Below, one piece after another: positions 54,612 through 64,000 of a DNA stretch of 64,000 nt (position 1 is the stretch's first letter; each line of letters begins with the position of its first letter). The stretch is from Brachypterus glaber (Eukaryota; Arthropoda; Insecta; Coleoptera; Kateretidae). The stretch covers positions 73,296,095 through 73,360,094 of the forward strand of contig OY294044.1 in the NCBI GenBank assembly GCA_958510825.1, given 5' to 3'. The notes below the pieces were generated by a model. It did not search any database, was not told the DNA's origin, and saw nothing but the letters and a program-made list of their open reading frames with translations. The position numbers were made by a program, and so were the translations under genes.

Positions 54612-55794
54612 AGGGGGCCTTATCAGCTTTTTGCCCCAAACTATTTTCTGTGTAACTTTTTTTTTAATTTCATTATTGGAATATGATTTCTCAGGTCAAA
54701 ATACATCAAAAAGGTACTCGGTACGATTGTTGTAATACTGTTTTCAAGAAAAGTTCATTTGAAGGTGTAATTTCACGATTCAAGGACTAAATACACTGCC
54801 CAGTAAAATCGCTTTCCCATTTTTACCTCTGCTCGTTAAACGGATTTTTTATTATCAGGTTCACTTTCAGCGACCTTAAAAACCCCAATATACAAATTTT
54901 CACTAAAACTACCCTCCACCCTATAGGAGGTTAGAACTTTTTTTTCATCAGATTCCCTTTTAGTTACCTCAAAAACCTCCATATACCAATTTTCATGAAA
55001 ACTACCCCCGTCCCACAGGGGGTGGAGTTGTACTTTTTTATTATTAGATTTACTTTCAGCAACCTCAAAACCCCATATATACCAATTTTCAGATAAACTA
55101 TCACCTTAGGGGGTGGAATTGGAATTTTTTTCATTAAATTCAGTTTCATCGTTCCCAAAAACCTCTATATACCAATTTTGAAGAAAATATTGAAAATATT
55201 TAAAAATATTTACCCCCTCACCCCCGTGGGGATGGAGTTAGAAATTTGTTATTATCATATTCAATTTCAGCAAACTCAAAAACCCCTATATAGAAATTTT
55301 CAAATTTTTGTGAAAAGTCCAAACGAAAATTTTCAAAATGGAAAAGCAAAATTAAGTACTAAAATGATAAAAACAAAAATTTCAATGATGTCGGCTAATC
55401 TACATCAAAAACTGAGAAAAAAGTTTCCATACATGTAGGTGAAAAAACTGATCATAAAGCTACTTCGACCCTTTAAAAATGGTGCATTTTTAGGAGATCA
55501 TAGCTCCCTTATGATTTATTTTTGAAAGTACCTGGAAATTAGTTTTTTCTTAGTTTTTGACGTAAATTCGCCCACCATAATTGAAATTTTGGTTTTCAAC
55601 ATTTTAGGATTTAATTTTTAATCCTCGAAACGTGAAATTGCACCTTCAAATGAATGTTTCTCGAAAACGGTTATTCCTACAGTATTGCAACAAGAGCACC
55701 TTTTTTATGTATTTTGACCTCAGGAATCATCTACCAGTAATAAAATTACAAAACAGTTTGGGGCAAAAACTGATGAGGCCCCCCTGGTTAAGAT
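54612..55794. mobile_element. foldback element, TTTGGGGCAAAAA family, copy 2 with minisatellite core
   Basis: Ends AGGGGGCCTTATCAGC and CTGATGAGGCCCCCC, then TTGCCCCAAACTATTTTCTG inverted at the right. Inner arms share CCTCAGG, AAGGTACTC/GAGCACCTT and GAAACGTGAAATTGCACCTTC. The right arm contains ATAGCTCCCTTATGATTTAT, as in copy 1. Confidence 0.8.
54840..55320 (+). repeat. ~95-bp tandem array inside the foldback
   Basis: About five diverged units: TTCACTTTCAGC(A/G)ACCT, CAAAAACC(C/T)C(A/C)ATATACCAA, TTTTCA(T/C)(G)AAAACTACCC, then (A/G)GGGGGTGGAGTT. Two short ORFs across it are by-products. Confidence 0.75.
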
Positions 55795-56036
55795 AAGTAC
55801 ATGAAAATAACATACGAAGATGAGCCTTATTAAAGTTAGTTCACATGCAAAATATTGTCGCTCTATCTCAAAGGTTACCAGAGTTATTAACTAAAAACCA
55901 TATTTTTATTACAATTTTAAAGGGTCGTAACTCCCTTAGGTTTTATTTCCGGACCTATGTTCCTATAGTAATTTATAATGTTTTTTGATGTAGAATTATC
56001 TACTTTAATATGTGACATACACTGATAGAACACTAT
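55795..56036 (+). repeat. CGTAGCTCCCTTA repeat, copy 3, and flank
   Basis: AAAGGGTCGTAACTCCCTTAG, TTTCCGGACC and TGTTCCTATAG at 55919-55975; preceded by GTTACCAGAGTTATTAACTA as in copy 2. Confidence 0.65.
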
Positions 56037-57176
56037 ATACCTATGTACTTACATATTAAATGAAGATTATGTGGAAGTCGACCTTATTCGCATTTTGACC
56101 ATTATCGTTTTTGATTTGTAGTCTTCATTTAAAATGTAGGTACATAATTTAAAATATTTTAATTTTGATTATAATTATAATAATTATAATTATTATTAAT
56201 GGTTACTAATTAATTAAATTAATCAATTTAAATTTTATAATTAAGTGGGTCACCTTCACTAGTATTTTGCTAGACATTAAATTTTGTAAAATGCATTGTT
56301 TTTATTATTTTTATTATGAATAGAATATTAGGACATACTAAACTAGGTACGTTTAAAAATTATCAACAAACAAGCCGTGAAGATATGTAATGCTACGCAT
56401 TCCATTATATATTATTCACAATAAATTGTAGGTATAGTGCATTTTCCCAAATAAAAAAAATAAAAATAAATTCAAAATATATCAACGAAATTTTATCAAC
56501 TAAATAAATTTAACATTATTATAATTAAATTTAACCATTGACATAAGTAATTAAAAATATTCATCTGTTCTAAATTAATGTTATTTTCTGGAAAGAAAAC
56601 CTTAGTTAAACAATTTAATAAGGCGGACCTTTCTCATGAATATCTTAAACATATTATTAACACCATTTCAAGAAAAGCCAAGGTAATATAAGTCAATAAA
56701 AAATATTTTAAAATAGCTTCAGCTACCGAGATATTGGCTTGGGTGCTCCAAGTTGGATCACACTATACCACCATTTTTCTGCACCCAGTTCAATATTGTA
56801 ATTCTCTGTGCACGGTGCGGAATACGAACAATATACAATGCAACTTTCGTTATATGTCTGTGTATAATTTTCATTGAACACTGGTAGCTTCCTGGTGATG
56901 TACCCTGCCAAATATACATTCGATTGTCATTTGCAGAGTCTAATTCATTGGTATTGATTCATTATTGTTAAAAAAAATCGTAACTTTATTAATACAGTTA
57001 AAGCATTTTTAGCGATTTTTTAGTAAAATGGACGACAAACAAAGTTCTAAACACAGGTTAGATTGCTATGTGATTCTAACATTTTATTTCATTATTTAAA
57101 TTCTTAGGTTAGTAAAATCATTTTAAAATAGCTTCAGCTACAGAGATATTGGCTTATGTGCTTAAAGTTGGATCAT
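56037..57176 (+). repeat. tandem duplication, unit 1 (uninterrupted)
   Basis: Begins TACACTGATAGAACACTATA and includes GGTCACCTTCACTAGTATTT, ATATCAACGAAATTTTATCA, GCTTCAGCTACCGAGATATT and TGGACGACAAACAAAGTTCT, all repeated in order in 57176-59790. The end (57120-57175) is a further partial repeat of the GCTTCAGCTAC segment. Confidence 0.85.
56723..56911 (-). other. 62-codon ORF preserved in both duplicated units (copy 1)
   Basis: The frame reads AGYITRKLPVFNEN...AEKWWYSVIQLGAPKPISR. The paralogous ORF at 59391-59579 has the same length with one residue changed (Ser/Arg). Three nucleotide differences are seen over ~190 bp. I do not recognise the protein and the start is TTG, so coding status is open. 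Confidence 0.3.
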
Positions 57177-57217
57177 ACACTGATAGAACACTAGCGTAAT
57201 TAATAAGGTAATATTAT

Positions 57218-57500
57218 GGGAGGCATAGCGTAGTGGCTAGCGCGTATGCATAGCAAGTCTACTATCGTGAGTTCGATTCTCACTGGCGCCGTTTTGCCTT
57301 TTTCAGTTAATTAATAATTGAAATTTGGCGAAGGCGATAAGTGAAACGGACACTTCCTAGAAACTGGTTCGAAAGTCAGTATAAGCCGGTGGTTCCCTCT
57401 ACTACTAGCCCACACAAGTCCTGGACTTAGGGGATGCTTAATTAAGTAGAATAGTACGAGGTTAAATAAACATGTAATGTAACAAACATGTAATGTAATA
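57218..57500 (+). mobile_element. tRNA-headed SINE, copy 3
   Basis: Box A TAGCGTAGTGG (57226-57236) and box B GTTCGATTC (57271-57279), 45 bases apart. The body matches copy 2 closely. The 3' end has ACATGTAATGTAA twice. It is inserted between CACTGATAGAACACTA and ACCTATGTACCTACAT, contiguous at 56.04-56.07 kb. Confidence 0.92.
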
Positions 57501-57832
57501 CCTATGTACCTACATATTAAATGAAGACTACACAACAAAACGCTAATGGTCCACATATGTAATACATAATTTAAAATATTTTAATTTTGATTATAGTTAT
57601 AATAATTATTAATGGTTACTAATTAATTAAATTAATCAATTTAAATTTTATTATTAATTGGGTCACCTTTACTAGTATTTTGCTAGACATTAAATTTTGG
57701 AAAATCCATTGTTTATTTATGAATAGAATATTAGGACATACTAAAATAGGTACTTTTAAAAATTTTCATCATTATATATTATTCACAATAAATGGTATAC
57801 CTACCGGTAGGTATATTGCATTTTCCCAAATA

Positions 57833-58617
57833 CTTAAAAAAAATAATTTTCAAAAAAAAAATATTATTTAAAAAAAAGATATTTTCTTCAAAAAAGGAAA
57901 ACAAATTCCAAATTTTTTTTTTTCAAGTTTTCAGTTTTTTTTTTTAATTTTATTTTTGCGAAAAACAAAAAAAAAGTTAAAAAACAAATTTAGAAAATAA
58001 TAGTTTTTTTTACTTTTTTGTTCTTAGGGGGATTACTTTCACAATTAATAAAATTCATCCTTATAATGAAAGTAATTTTTCCTAAAAAAATTACGATAAT
58101 CAGAATTTTCACCAGCTTTTTTGGATTTTTTTAAAAGTTTAACAACCCATAACTTTTTTGTTTTTGGAGGGATTACTTTCAAAAACAATAGGTATCTTTC
58201 CCTCATAGAACTTGATTTTTCCTGAAACTTTGAAGTCGATCGGATTATTCGTTCTTCAGTTATCGTTCTCCCGAAAATTGTGACATAGGATAGAGAGACA
58301 GATGGACGGACATTTGAAAAAAAAAATAAACAAACTTATATCCAAGCATTTTTTTTCTAGGATGATTTTGATTTTTTTTTTGAAAATTCGAAACTACCGT
58401 ATATTATTCTAGCGCAGGCCCTGTGAATAATATAATAAGTTCTAATAAAATATCATAAATAAATTATTGTTACGTTGAATAACATAATAGAGCTTTGATT
58501 GGCAACTCGATTTCATTTATGATAAACCGAAAGATAGATTTCATTAACTTTAACTCAATTATCAATTTTATTGTACTGAATAAATACTATTGGTGAATAA
58601 AATTTGTAGCTTTCGTA
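57833..58617 (+). repeat. interspersed repeat carrying a GACGGAC tract, copy B
   Basis: 58098-58439 aligns with 12390-12727: GGAGGGATTACTTTCAAAAA, AACTTGATTTTTCC, CGATCGGATTATTC, GACAGATGGACGGAC and CTAGCGCAGGC. The remainder is poly-A/T rich. Confidence 0.7.
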
Positions 58618-58678
58618 AATAAATTCATATATCAACGAAATTTTATCAACTAAATAAATTTAACATTATTATAATAAT

Positions 58679-59148
58679 TTATAGTATTATTAATTTGAAC
58701 CATTTCACCTCAATGTTTATTTATATCGATAAAAAATCTAAAACATAAAAATAAAACAAATTATTTTGATTGATAAAACCAAATATTGCAAAAATTCTTT
58801 CAAAAGCTAATAATTTTCTTTGAAAACGGGAAAAGATTAGATCCCGAATTAACTTTTATTCAGTTTTTCGTTTTTTTTTTTTTAAATTATTTTAACGATT
58901 TATCAAGAATTTTATTAAAAATTCTTTATTTAGGCAACATTTTTAAACATTGGTAAGGTATTGACTAATAATATTTTTTAGGTAAAGAAGAAATAGCAGA
59001 TAAGTATTATTTTAAACGCAGTACCTTACAAGCGCATCTAGAAATAGGTGCGCTTGATAAGAACATTTTAATTTTATTTTATGTTTTAGATTTTTTATCG
59101 ATATAAATAAACATTGAGGCGAAATGGCTTAAATTAATAATACTATAA
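58679..59148. mobile_element. 470-bp palindromic MITE
   Basis: TTATAGTATTATTAATTT, CCTCAATGTTTATTTATATC and AAAAATCTAAAACATAAAA on the left invert on the right. GCGCATCTAGAAATAGGTGCGC forms a small stem near 59032-59053. It is absent from unit 1 of the duplication. Confidence 0.85.
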
Positions 59149-59390
59149 ATATATATACGCCTCAAATAAATTATAGATTCTATTATTATAATAAACTTTA
59201 ACCATTTATATAAGTAATTAAAAATATTCATATGTTCTAAATTAATGTTATTTTCTGAAAAGAAAAACTTAAGTTAAACAATTTAATAAGACGGACCTTT
59301 CTCGTGAATATCTTAAGCATATTATTAATACCATTTCAAGAAAAGCCAAGGTAATATAAGTCAATAAAAAATATTTTAAAATAGCTTCAG

Positions 59391-59579
59391 CTACCGAGAT
59401 ATTGGCTTGGGTGCTCCAAGTTGGATCACACTATACCACCATTTTTCTGCACCCAGTTCAATATTGTAATTCTCTGTGCACGGTGCGGAATACGAACAAT
59501 ATACAATGCATCTTTCGTTATATGTCTGTGTATAATTTTCATTGAACACTGGTAGCTTTCTGGTGATGTACCCGGCCAA
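59391..59579 (-). other. 62-codon ORF preserved in both duplicated units (copy 2)
   Basis: See copy 1 at 56723-56911; same frame and length, no stop gained. The close identity may simply reflect a recent duplication. Confidence 0.3.
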
Positions 59580-59790
59580 ATATACATTCGATTGTCATTT
59601 GCAGAGTCTAATTCATTGGTATTGATTCATCATTGTTAAAAAAAATCGTAACTTTATTGATACAGTTAAACCATATTTAGCGATTTTTTAGTAAAATGGA
59701 CGACAAACAAAGTTCTAAACACAGGTTAGATTGCTATGTGATTCTAACATTTTATTTCATTATTTAAATTCTTAGTTTAGTGCTTATGGT

Positions 59791-60046
59791 AAACCAACCT
59801 TTATACTCTCTGAACAAGTATAGTTTGTTCACTTATTTTTTAGAGAGAATGACAAAACTACATCATATGCACCTAATTTTTCTTATTTAATTCAGATAAG
59901 TCGCATGTTAAAAAATCTAAAATAATGTTGAATATATTATACCATACACAGAGAATTCGTTGCTAAATTTATATTGATAGGATTTTGTATAATTGGACCC
60001 CTCGCAACTTTAGTCATTGAATACAATTTGTTACAGTACCTAGTAG
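59791..60046. other. unassigned sequence
   Basis: No gene or repeat recognised. Confidence 0.3.
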
Positions 60047-61122
60047 TACCCATATAGCACCGGTCGTCCAATGGACGTCCATTTGAGATCCCTTTTAAGT
60101 ATATTGGTCCACGGACTAATAATGGATGTACTATGTACGTCTATATATTTACATCCTTTGTACGTCTATTAGTGGATGTCTATTCAGTGTCCATTTTACG
60201 CCCATAATTTTTTAAGCTATATGTCTCATGGTGCCATATACATTGTCACACGGACGGTTTATACTGTTACACATGTGAGTTTCATCTTATAAACAAATAA
60301 GCACGTCAATTTTAGAGTTTATGGATGTAAGGGTTAATAATGGTCTTGCAAGTTCATATTAAACCAGCTGTCTCAAATGAGCGAGAATACTTTCTCATAA
60401 AAGAAGTTATGTCCAGAAATAATTTAATACATTCTGGTACATATTGGGGAGAGAGGGGGTCATGAAAACATTTTTGTGTAATTTTGTTTTACCTTTTAGG
60501 TGATTTTTGAATATTTCTTCTACTGGGAATACTAAAAAGTTATGTCCAAAAACAATTTATTACCTTTTTTTGTGGGAGGGGAGTCATGAAAAAAATGATA
60601 ATAACATTTTTGTGTAATTTTAATTTAACTGAAAAAAAATGACAATAACATTATTTGTTTAGTCTAAAAAAATGACAATCAATTTTGCTCAAATTCGAAC
60701 TTATGCAAGGTAATATAAAAATAAATCTGCATGCTAAATTTCAATTCGGTAGCTAAAAGCGTTCCTAAGTTATCGTGGATACAGAAAGACAGACCGACCG
60801 ACCGACAGATAGACAGACAGACATCATTTTTTTTTTGTTGCTTATTTTGATTTTCTCGACGTTTTAGAAAAAGATAACGTGATTTAAGCAAAAAAAAACA
60901 ATTTTTTTTCATTGCAATACTTTCTTTTATGAGAAAGTAAAAAAAGTTCTATTAAGTTTTTAACAGTAGCAAAAAACAGCTTAAGTAAGCAAAAAAGTAA
61001 GTCCATTGGACGCTGGATGGATGATTCGAACGGACACCTTATTGATGTCCACAGTTGTGTCATCTGGACTCTGAACGGAAGTCCATGGGACGTCCATAGT
61101 ATCATTTTGTGCTATCTGGGTA
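60047..61122. mobile_element. 1.08-kb TIR element with subterminal GGACGTCCA motifs
   Basis: Ends TACCCATATAGCACC and GTGCTATCTGGGTA. GGACGTCCAT occurs near both ends (60073, 61089) with several relatives (GTACGTCTAT, GGATGTCTAT). The interior has two ~130-bp tandem units (GTTATGTCCA(G/A)AAA, ATTTTTGTGTAATTTT at 60390-60630) and a GACAGACC tract. Two chance minus-strand ORFs. Confidence 0.75.
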
Positions 61123-61158
61123 ATAGAACAACGTTAGGTTTTTCTGTAGCTGTGTTTA

Positions 61159-61778
61159 ATATCGTCTTGTAAATTTCAGGACGTCGTATCTCAAAAAAGA
61201 CAACTTTACAGGAATGAGAAATAACTCTTTTTCGCATTATTCATAGGTTGAAAATGTACTTTTTTAATATAAACTTAATACATTTTTAATGATTAACTTA
61301 CCTTAAGTCATTTTATTGTGTATAAAATAAATAAATACAAATAAAAACCTAATGTTTATAGATACGACATTTTGATGCTCAAACTTAATAAATTTTTTTT
61401 TAAGATACGAGCGTTAAAACATTATTAGTGGAACGCACCTCTTGCATCGCATGCGCAGTGTTATTCAAACTGTCAATTTGCCAAGGTTGATTCAAACACC
61501 GATCAGCTGATCGGTGGATTCATAGAACAAAATATATATGCAAAAGGTGCATTCCAAGTCTGTTAACTAGATTGAGGAGATACGAGGTTTTAAAATTTAT
61601 TAATCTGTAATCATCTAAGATACGACGTTACTATTTTGCTTATATTTTTGTTATTTAAAAAAAATAGCAGGTGAAACCTATTTTTTAGATGTAAATTAAT
61701 AATATAAAGCGTTTAAATCCAAAATCTCAAAATCGAAAAAAATTGAGATACGACGTCCTGAAATTTACAAGACGATAT
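61159..61778. mobile_element. 620-bp element with perfect 36-bp TIRs
   Basis: ATATCGTCTTGTAAATTTCA plus GGACGTCGTATCTCAA at 61159-61194 is matched base for base, inverted, at 61743-61778. AGATACGA(C/G) recurs at 61360, 61402, 61577, 61617 and in both TIRs. CACCGATCAGCTGATCGGTG (61497-61516) is a perfect palindrome near the middle. No coding. Confidence 0.88.
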
Positions 61779-62212
61779 GTAAAGTTGTGAGGGCTTCCAA
61801 AATTTTAATATACAGGATTCTTCAGTATTTAATATGGTAACGAATTCTTAATGTAGGAAACTTATTGTGATACAAACTTGGTAAAGTTTGTTAACCTTCG
61901 TCTTCTGTCAGTCAGTATTAATAAATAAGTTGCCAACATTTACGCCAAGTGTATAAATAAAATATAATTTTCATTATTAAACTTAAAACAAAGCAGGGAT
62001 TAACGCGAATAAGAGTTAACTTTAAATAAGGAAAAGCTTAACCGTAAAGAGTAACTGTCAAAAGATTTCTATATAACTTTTAAATGTTTTGGAGAACATA
62101 CAGAACTTTGCATCCTGGAGGCAGGCTTTTCTTATTTAAAAGGCCTTGTTATAATAAATATAGCATAAATTTTACCCTAAGTGTGCAGTATCATTCATTA
62201 ATATGAATTATA
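61779..62212. other. unassigned sequence
   Basis: Nothing recognised. Confidence 0.3.
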
Positions 62213-62634
62213 CAGTGCGGTCCAAAAGTCACCCCCCCCCCCTCTTAACTTTTGAAGGAGTTGAGATATCGATTTCAAATTTAGAGCTCTTAAATAAGAC
62301 AACTTAAACTATCTTTAAGCATATATTTGATACTTTTATCTCTTAAAATGTGGGCAGGGGGACATGGGGGGATTTTTTTTTTATATAACCATATATTTTT
62401 AAGTTTTTTAAACATTTTTTTTAAGGTTTTGATTTTTCAGTTTTTTGTGCTAAAAAAATAAATTTTTAAGTTTTTTTTTGTTAATTTTTATTTATGTCAA
62501 CTAAAATTAGTTGATAAGTATAATTTATTTTTTTTCATTATGAAATTTGGCATTTTTAAAAAATTGTTTGGATTTTTTAGAGAAATTTTGACAAAAATAC
62601 CCATTTTCAACCCTATTTTAAACCCAAAAAAAAA
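62213..62634 (+). mobile_element. GGTCC-family element, left half, copy 5
   Basis: CAGTGCGGTCCAAAAGTCAC after TA (62211-62212), then GTTGAGATATCG, AAAATGTGGGCAGGGGGACA, TTAAGGTTTTGATTTTTCAG. The right arm is missing. Confidence 0.8.
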
Positions 62635-63268
62635 TGTTCAAAAAAAATAAAAAATACATAGGAATATCATATTGGAATCCAAGACTCAGAAAAAAACTTT
62701 TTTTTGTGGGCCTGTGTAGTTTAGTAAAAATGACTAAGTGAACCATTCATTAAAATTTGTTAAACTTTTCACAGTTTTAGTGTTTTCCTATATACATATA
62801 AGTTATTAATAATAGGTAGTGATCAGTAACTGGCATGCCAAAATTTAAAAGGTGCTTCTATATTTAAAAATATAAAAAAGATTCTATAAAGCATCAATTA
62901 ATAAATATTTTATTGGGGCAATTTTTAATTCTTATTTTTAATGCTCAGAAGGTGAAATTATCTCTTTAATTATAATTTTCTCGATAACGGTTGATTCTAC
63001 GGTATTATACGGGAACCATGTTTATTTATTTTTAAAGGGAAATCATAGCCTGTTGATAAAATACTCGATAAAATATTAGAAAGTCCAAACGAAAAACCAG
63101 GGGCGAAAAAGTTTGGGGCAAATATGTGAGAAAGTAATTTTTCGCGACACTGTTTAAAGTTACCAAATAAAAATTAAACAGTATAATAGTCTTTATCAAT
63201 GTTAAGGCATGTTCAAAAATATTTATTGGGTTTTACAAGATTCCAGAGATAATAAATAATAGTATATT
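62635..63268. repeat. fragment of the TTTGGGGCAAAAA foldback family, copy 3, and flank
   Basis: GAAGGTGAAATTATCTC, TTTTCTCGATAACGGTTGAT, CTACGGTATTA and AAGTTTGGGGCAAATATG (to 63131) follow the order of the right arms at 50.2 and 55.7 kb. The left arm is not seen. Confidence 0.6.
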
Positions 63269-63399
63269 CCCTATTGAAAATGACGGGTCTGCGCGGATAT
63301 AAATGTTGCATAGACCGGACTTGAGCGGGTGAATTTAATCCGCTCAAGTCCGGTTTATGCACCATTTATACCCGCCCAGACCCGTCATTTTCAGCAGGG
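63269..63399. mobile_element. 131-bp GC-rich hairpin
   Basis: CCCTATTGAAAATGACGGGT, TATAAATG(G)TGCATA and CCGGACTTGAGCGG pair with CCGCTCAAGTCCGG, TATGCACCATTTATA and ACCCGTCATTTTCAGCAGGG. Much more GC-rich than its surroundings. Confidence 0.85.
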
Positions 63400-63412
63400 T
63401 TGTTTTACTAAC

Positions 63413-63508
63413 AGGAAAAGTGAAGCTTATTTTACTAGTCTGTAGAATTTACGGACGACGCAAGCGGAGTCCGGAAACTACAGACGAGTAAAAAAAACAC
63501 TTTTCCTC
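63413..63508. mobile_element. 96-bp hairpin
   Basis: AGGAAAAGTG...TTTTACTAGTCTGTAG..CGGAC pairs with GTCCGGAAACTACAGACGAG and CACTTTTCCT; GACGCAAGCG loop. Confidence 0.8.
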
Positions 63509-64000
63509 TGAGTGAAACATACTACTTTTTCTTCAATATGTTTTTTTTTAATATTAAGTTTTTGCACAGCATCTCGAGTCAACCACCTGTTTACATAATA
63601 AACAAACAAGTTTGAAGTATGGCTGTCATCAAAGTCAAAGAGGGCTGCCGCCAGTGGTGGTTTTGCTAACTAACTTTTTTTTACGGCATTGAACTCATTT
63701 TTTTACTGTACAAAAATAGATCACTTCTAACTAGTATGTTTAGTTATAAAATATGAACATTTTAGTACGCTTGAGGAAAAAAACTTTTTTTAGACGCACC
63801 CTTAGGGGGGCTGTAGCTCCCTTATAAGCTTAGGGTTCATTTTCAGACGAAACTTTATGGAAACTTCTTTTCATATTTTTTAATGCACCGTTTAAATTTT
63901 GGAATGCCAGTTAAAGATCACCCTGTATATAGTATATACAGTAAAGTTTATAAATTCTGATTTGAATGGTAATTTCAAATTTTTGATATTGAAGTATTAA
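63509..64000 (+). repeat. CGTAGCTCCCTTA repeat, copy 4, and unassigned flank
   Basis: GGGGGGCTGTAGCTCCCTTA, GGTTCATTTTCAGACGAAAC, TATGGAAACTTCTTTTCATA and TTTTTAATGCACC at 63807-63890 follow the order of the other copies. The rest is unassigned. Confidence 0.55.

Larger units (their letters stand above)
57176..59790 (+). repeat. tandem duplication, unit 2, carrying three insertions
   Basis: Homologous blocks are ~57176-57200, 57500-57832, 58618-58678 and 59150-59790. The gaps are the SINE (57218-57500), the GACGGAC-type repeat (~57833-58617) and a MITE (58679-59148), each absent from unit 1. Confidence 0.85.

Overview
The window looks like repeat-dominated, AT-rich nuclear DNA of an arthropod, most likely an insect. 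The evidence is the mix of a Tc1-type DD34E transposase, several non-LTR (jockey/BS/CR1-like) reverse transcriptase copies, a tRNA-headed SINE with three copies, and dozens of foldback and MITE-like elements, many with TA, TTA, TTAA or TTAG target duplications. A beetle would fit, but nothing in the sequence fixes the order. I found no intact host protein gene, no true tRNA or rRNA gene and no CRISPR array. Nearly all long ORFs are either transposon coding sequence or chance readings of repeats.

Layout. 1-955: unassigned. 956-4766: Tc1-like transposon with unusually long (about 706 bp) terminal inverted repeats and a transposase with one frameshift. 5285-9454: a 5'-truncated LINE, a small MITE, a 1.14-kb foldback element, then a second LINE whose RT frame is still open. 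9.5-20 kb: diverged tandem and interspersed repeats and a degraded RT relic on the minus strand (17337-17664). 20-31 kb: a GGTCC-family element, the first SINE copy, several palindromes, a 0.6-kb direct duplication (25.3 and 27.1-28.1 kb) split by an inserted element, and a non-autonomous relative of the Tc1 element (30102-31107). 33.6-37.6 kb: a duplication split by a TTAG MITE, then a nested pair of TA-flanked long-TIR elements. 39-46 kb: foldbacks, GGTCC-family copies and the second SINE. 46.7-51.4 kb: LINE, MITE and foldback copies. 51.9-55.8 kb: a 421-bp near-perfect palindrome, a TIR element rich in short iterons and a foldback with a minisatellite core. 56.0-59.8 kb: a tandem duplication whose second copy carries three extra insertions, one of them the third SINE. 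60.0-64.0 kb: two TIR elements with subterminal iterons, GGTCC-family and foldback fragments, and two GC-rich hairpins.

How it works together. The Tc1 transposase and the LINE reverse transcriptases are the only recognisable enzymes. The non-autonomous elements presumably depend on transposases and RTs encoded elsewhere. The most informative signal is internal: several duplicated segments preserve a filled and an empty version of the same site (20.1 vs 44.2 kb, 33.6 vs 34.0 kb, 25.3 vs 27.1 kb, 56.0 vs 57.2 kb, and the two arms of the palindrome at 25.98-26.87 kb). These define exact ends of otherwise unnamed elements from sequence alone. Element boundaries were read by eye; percent identities were not computed.
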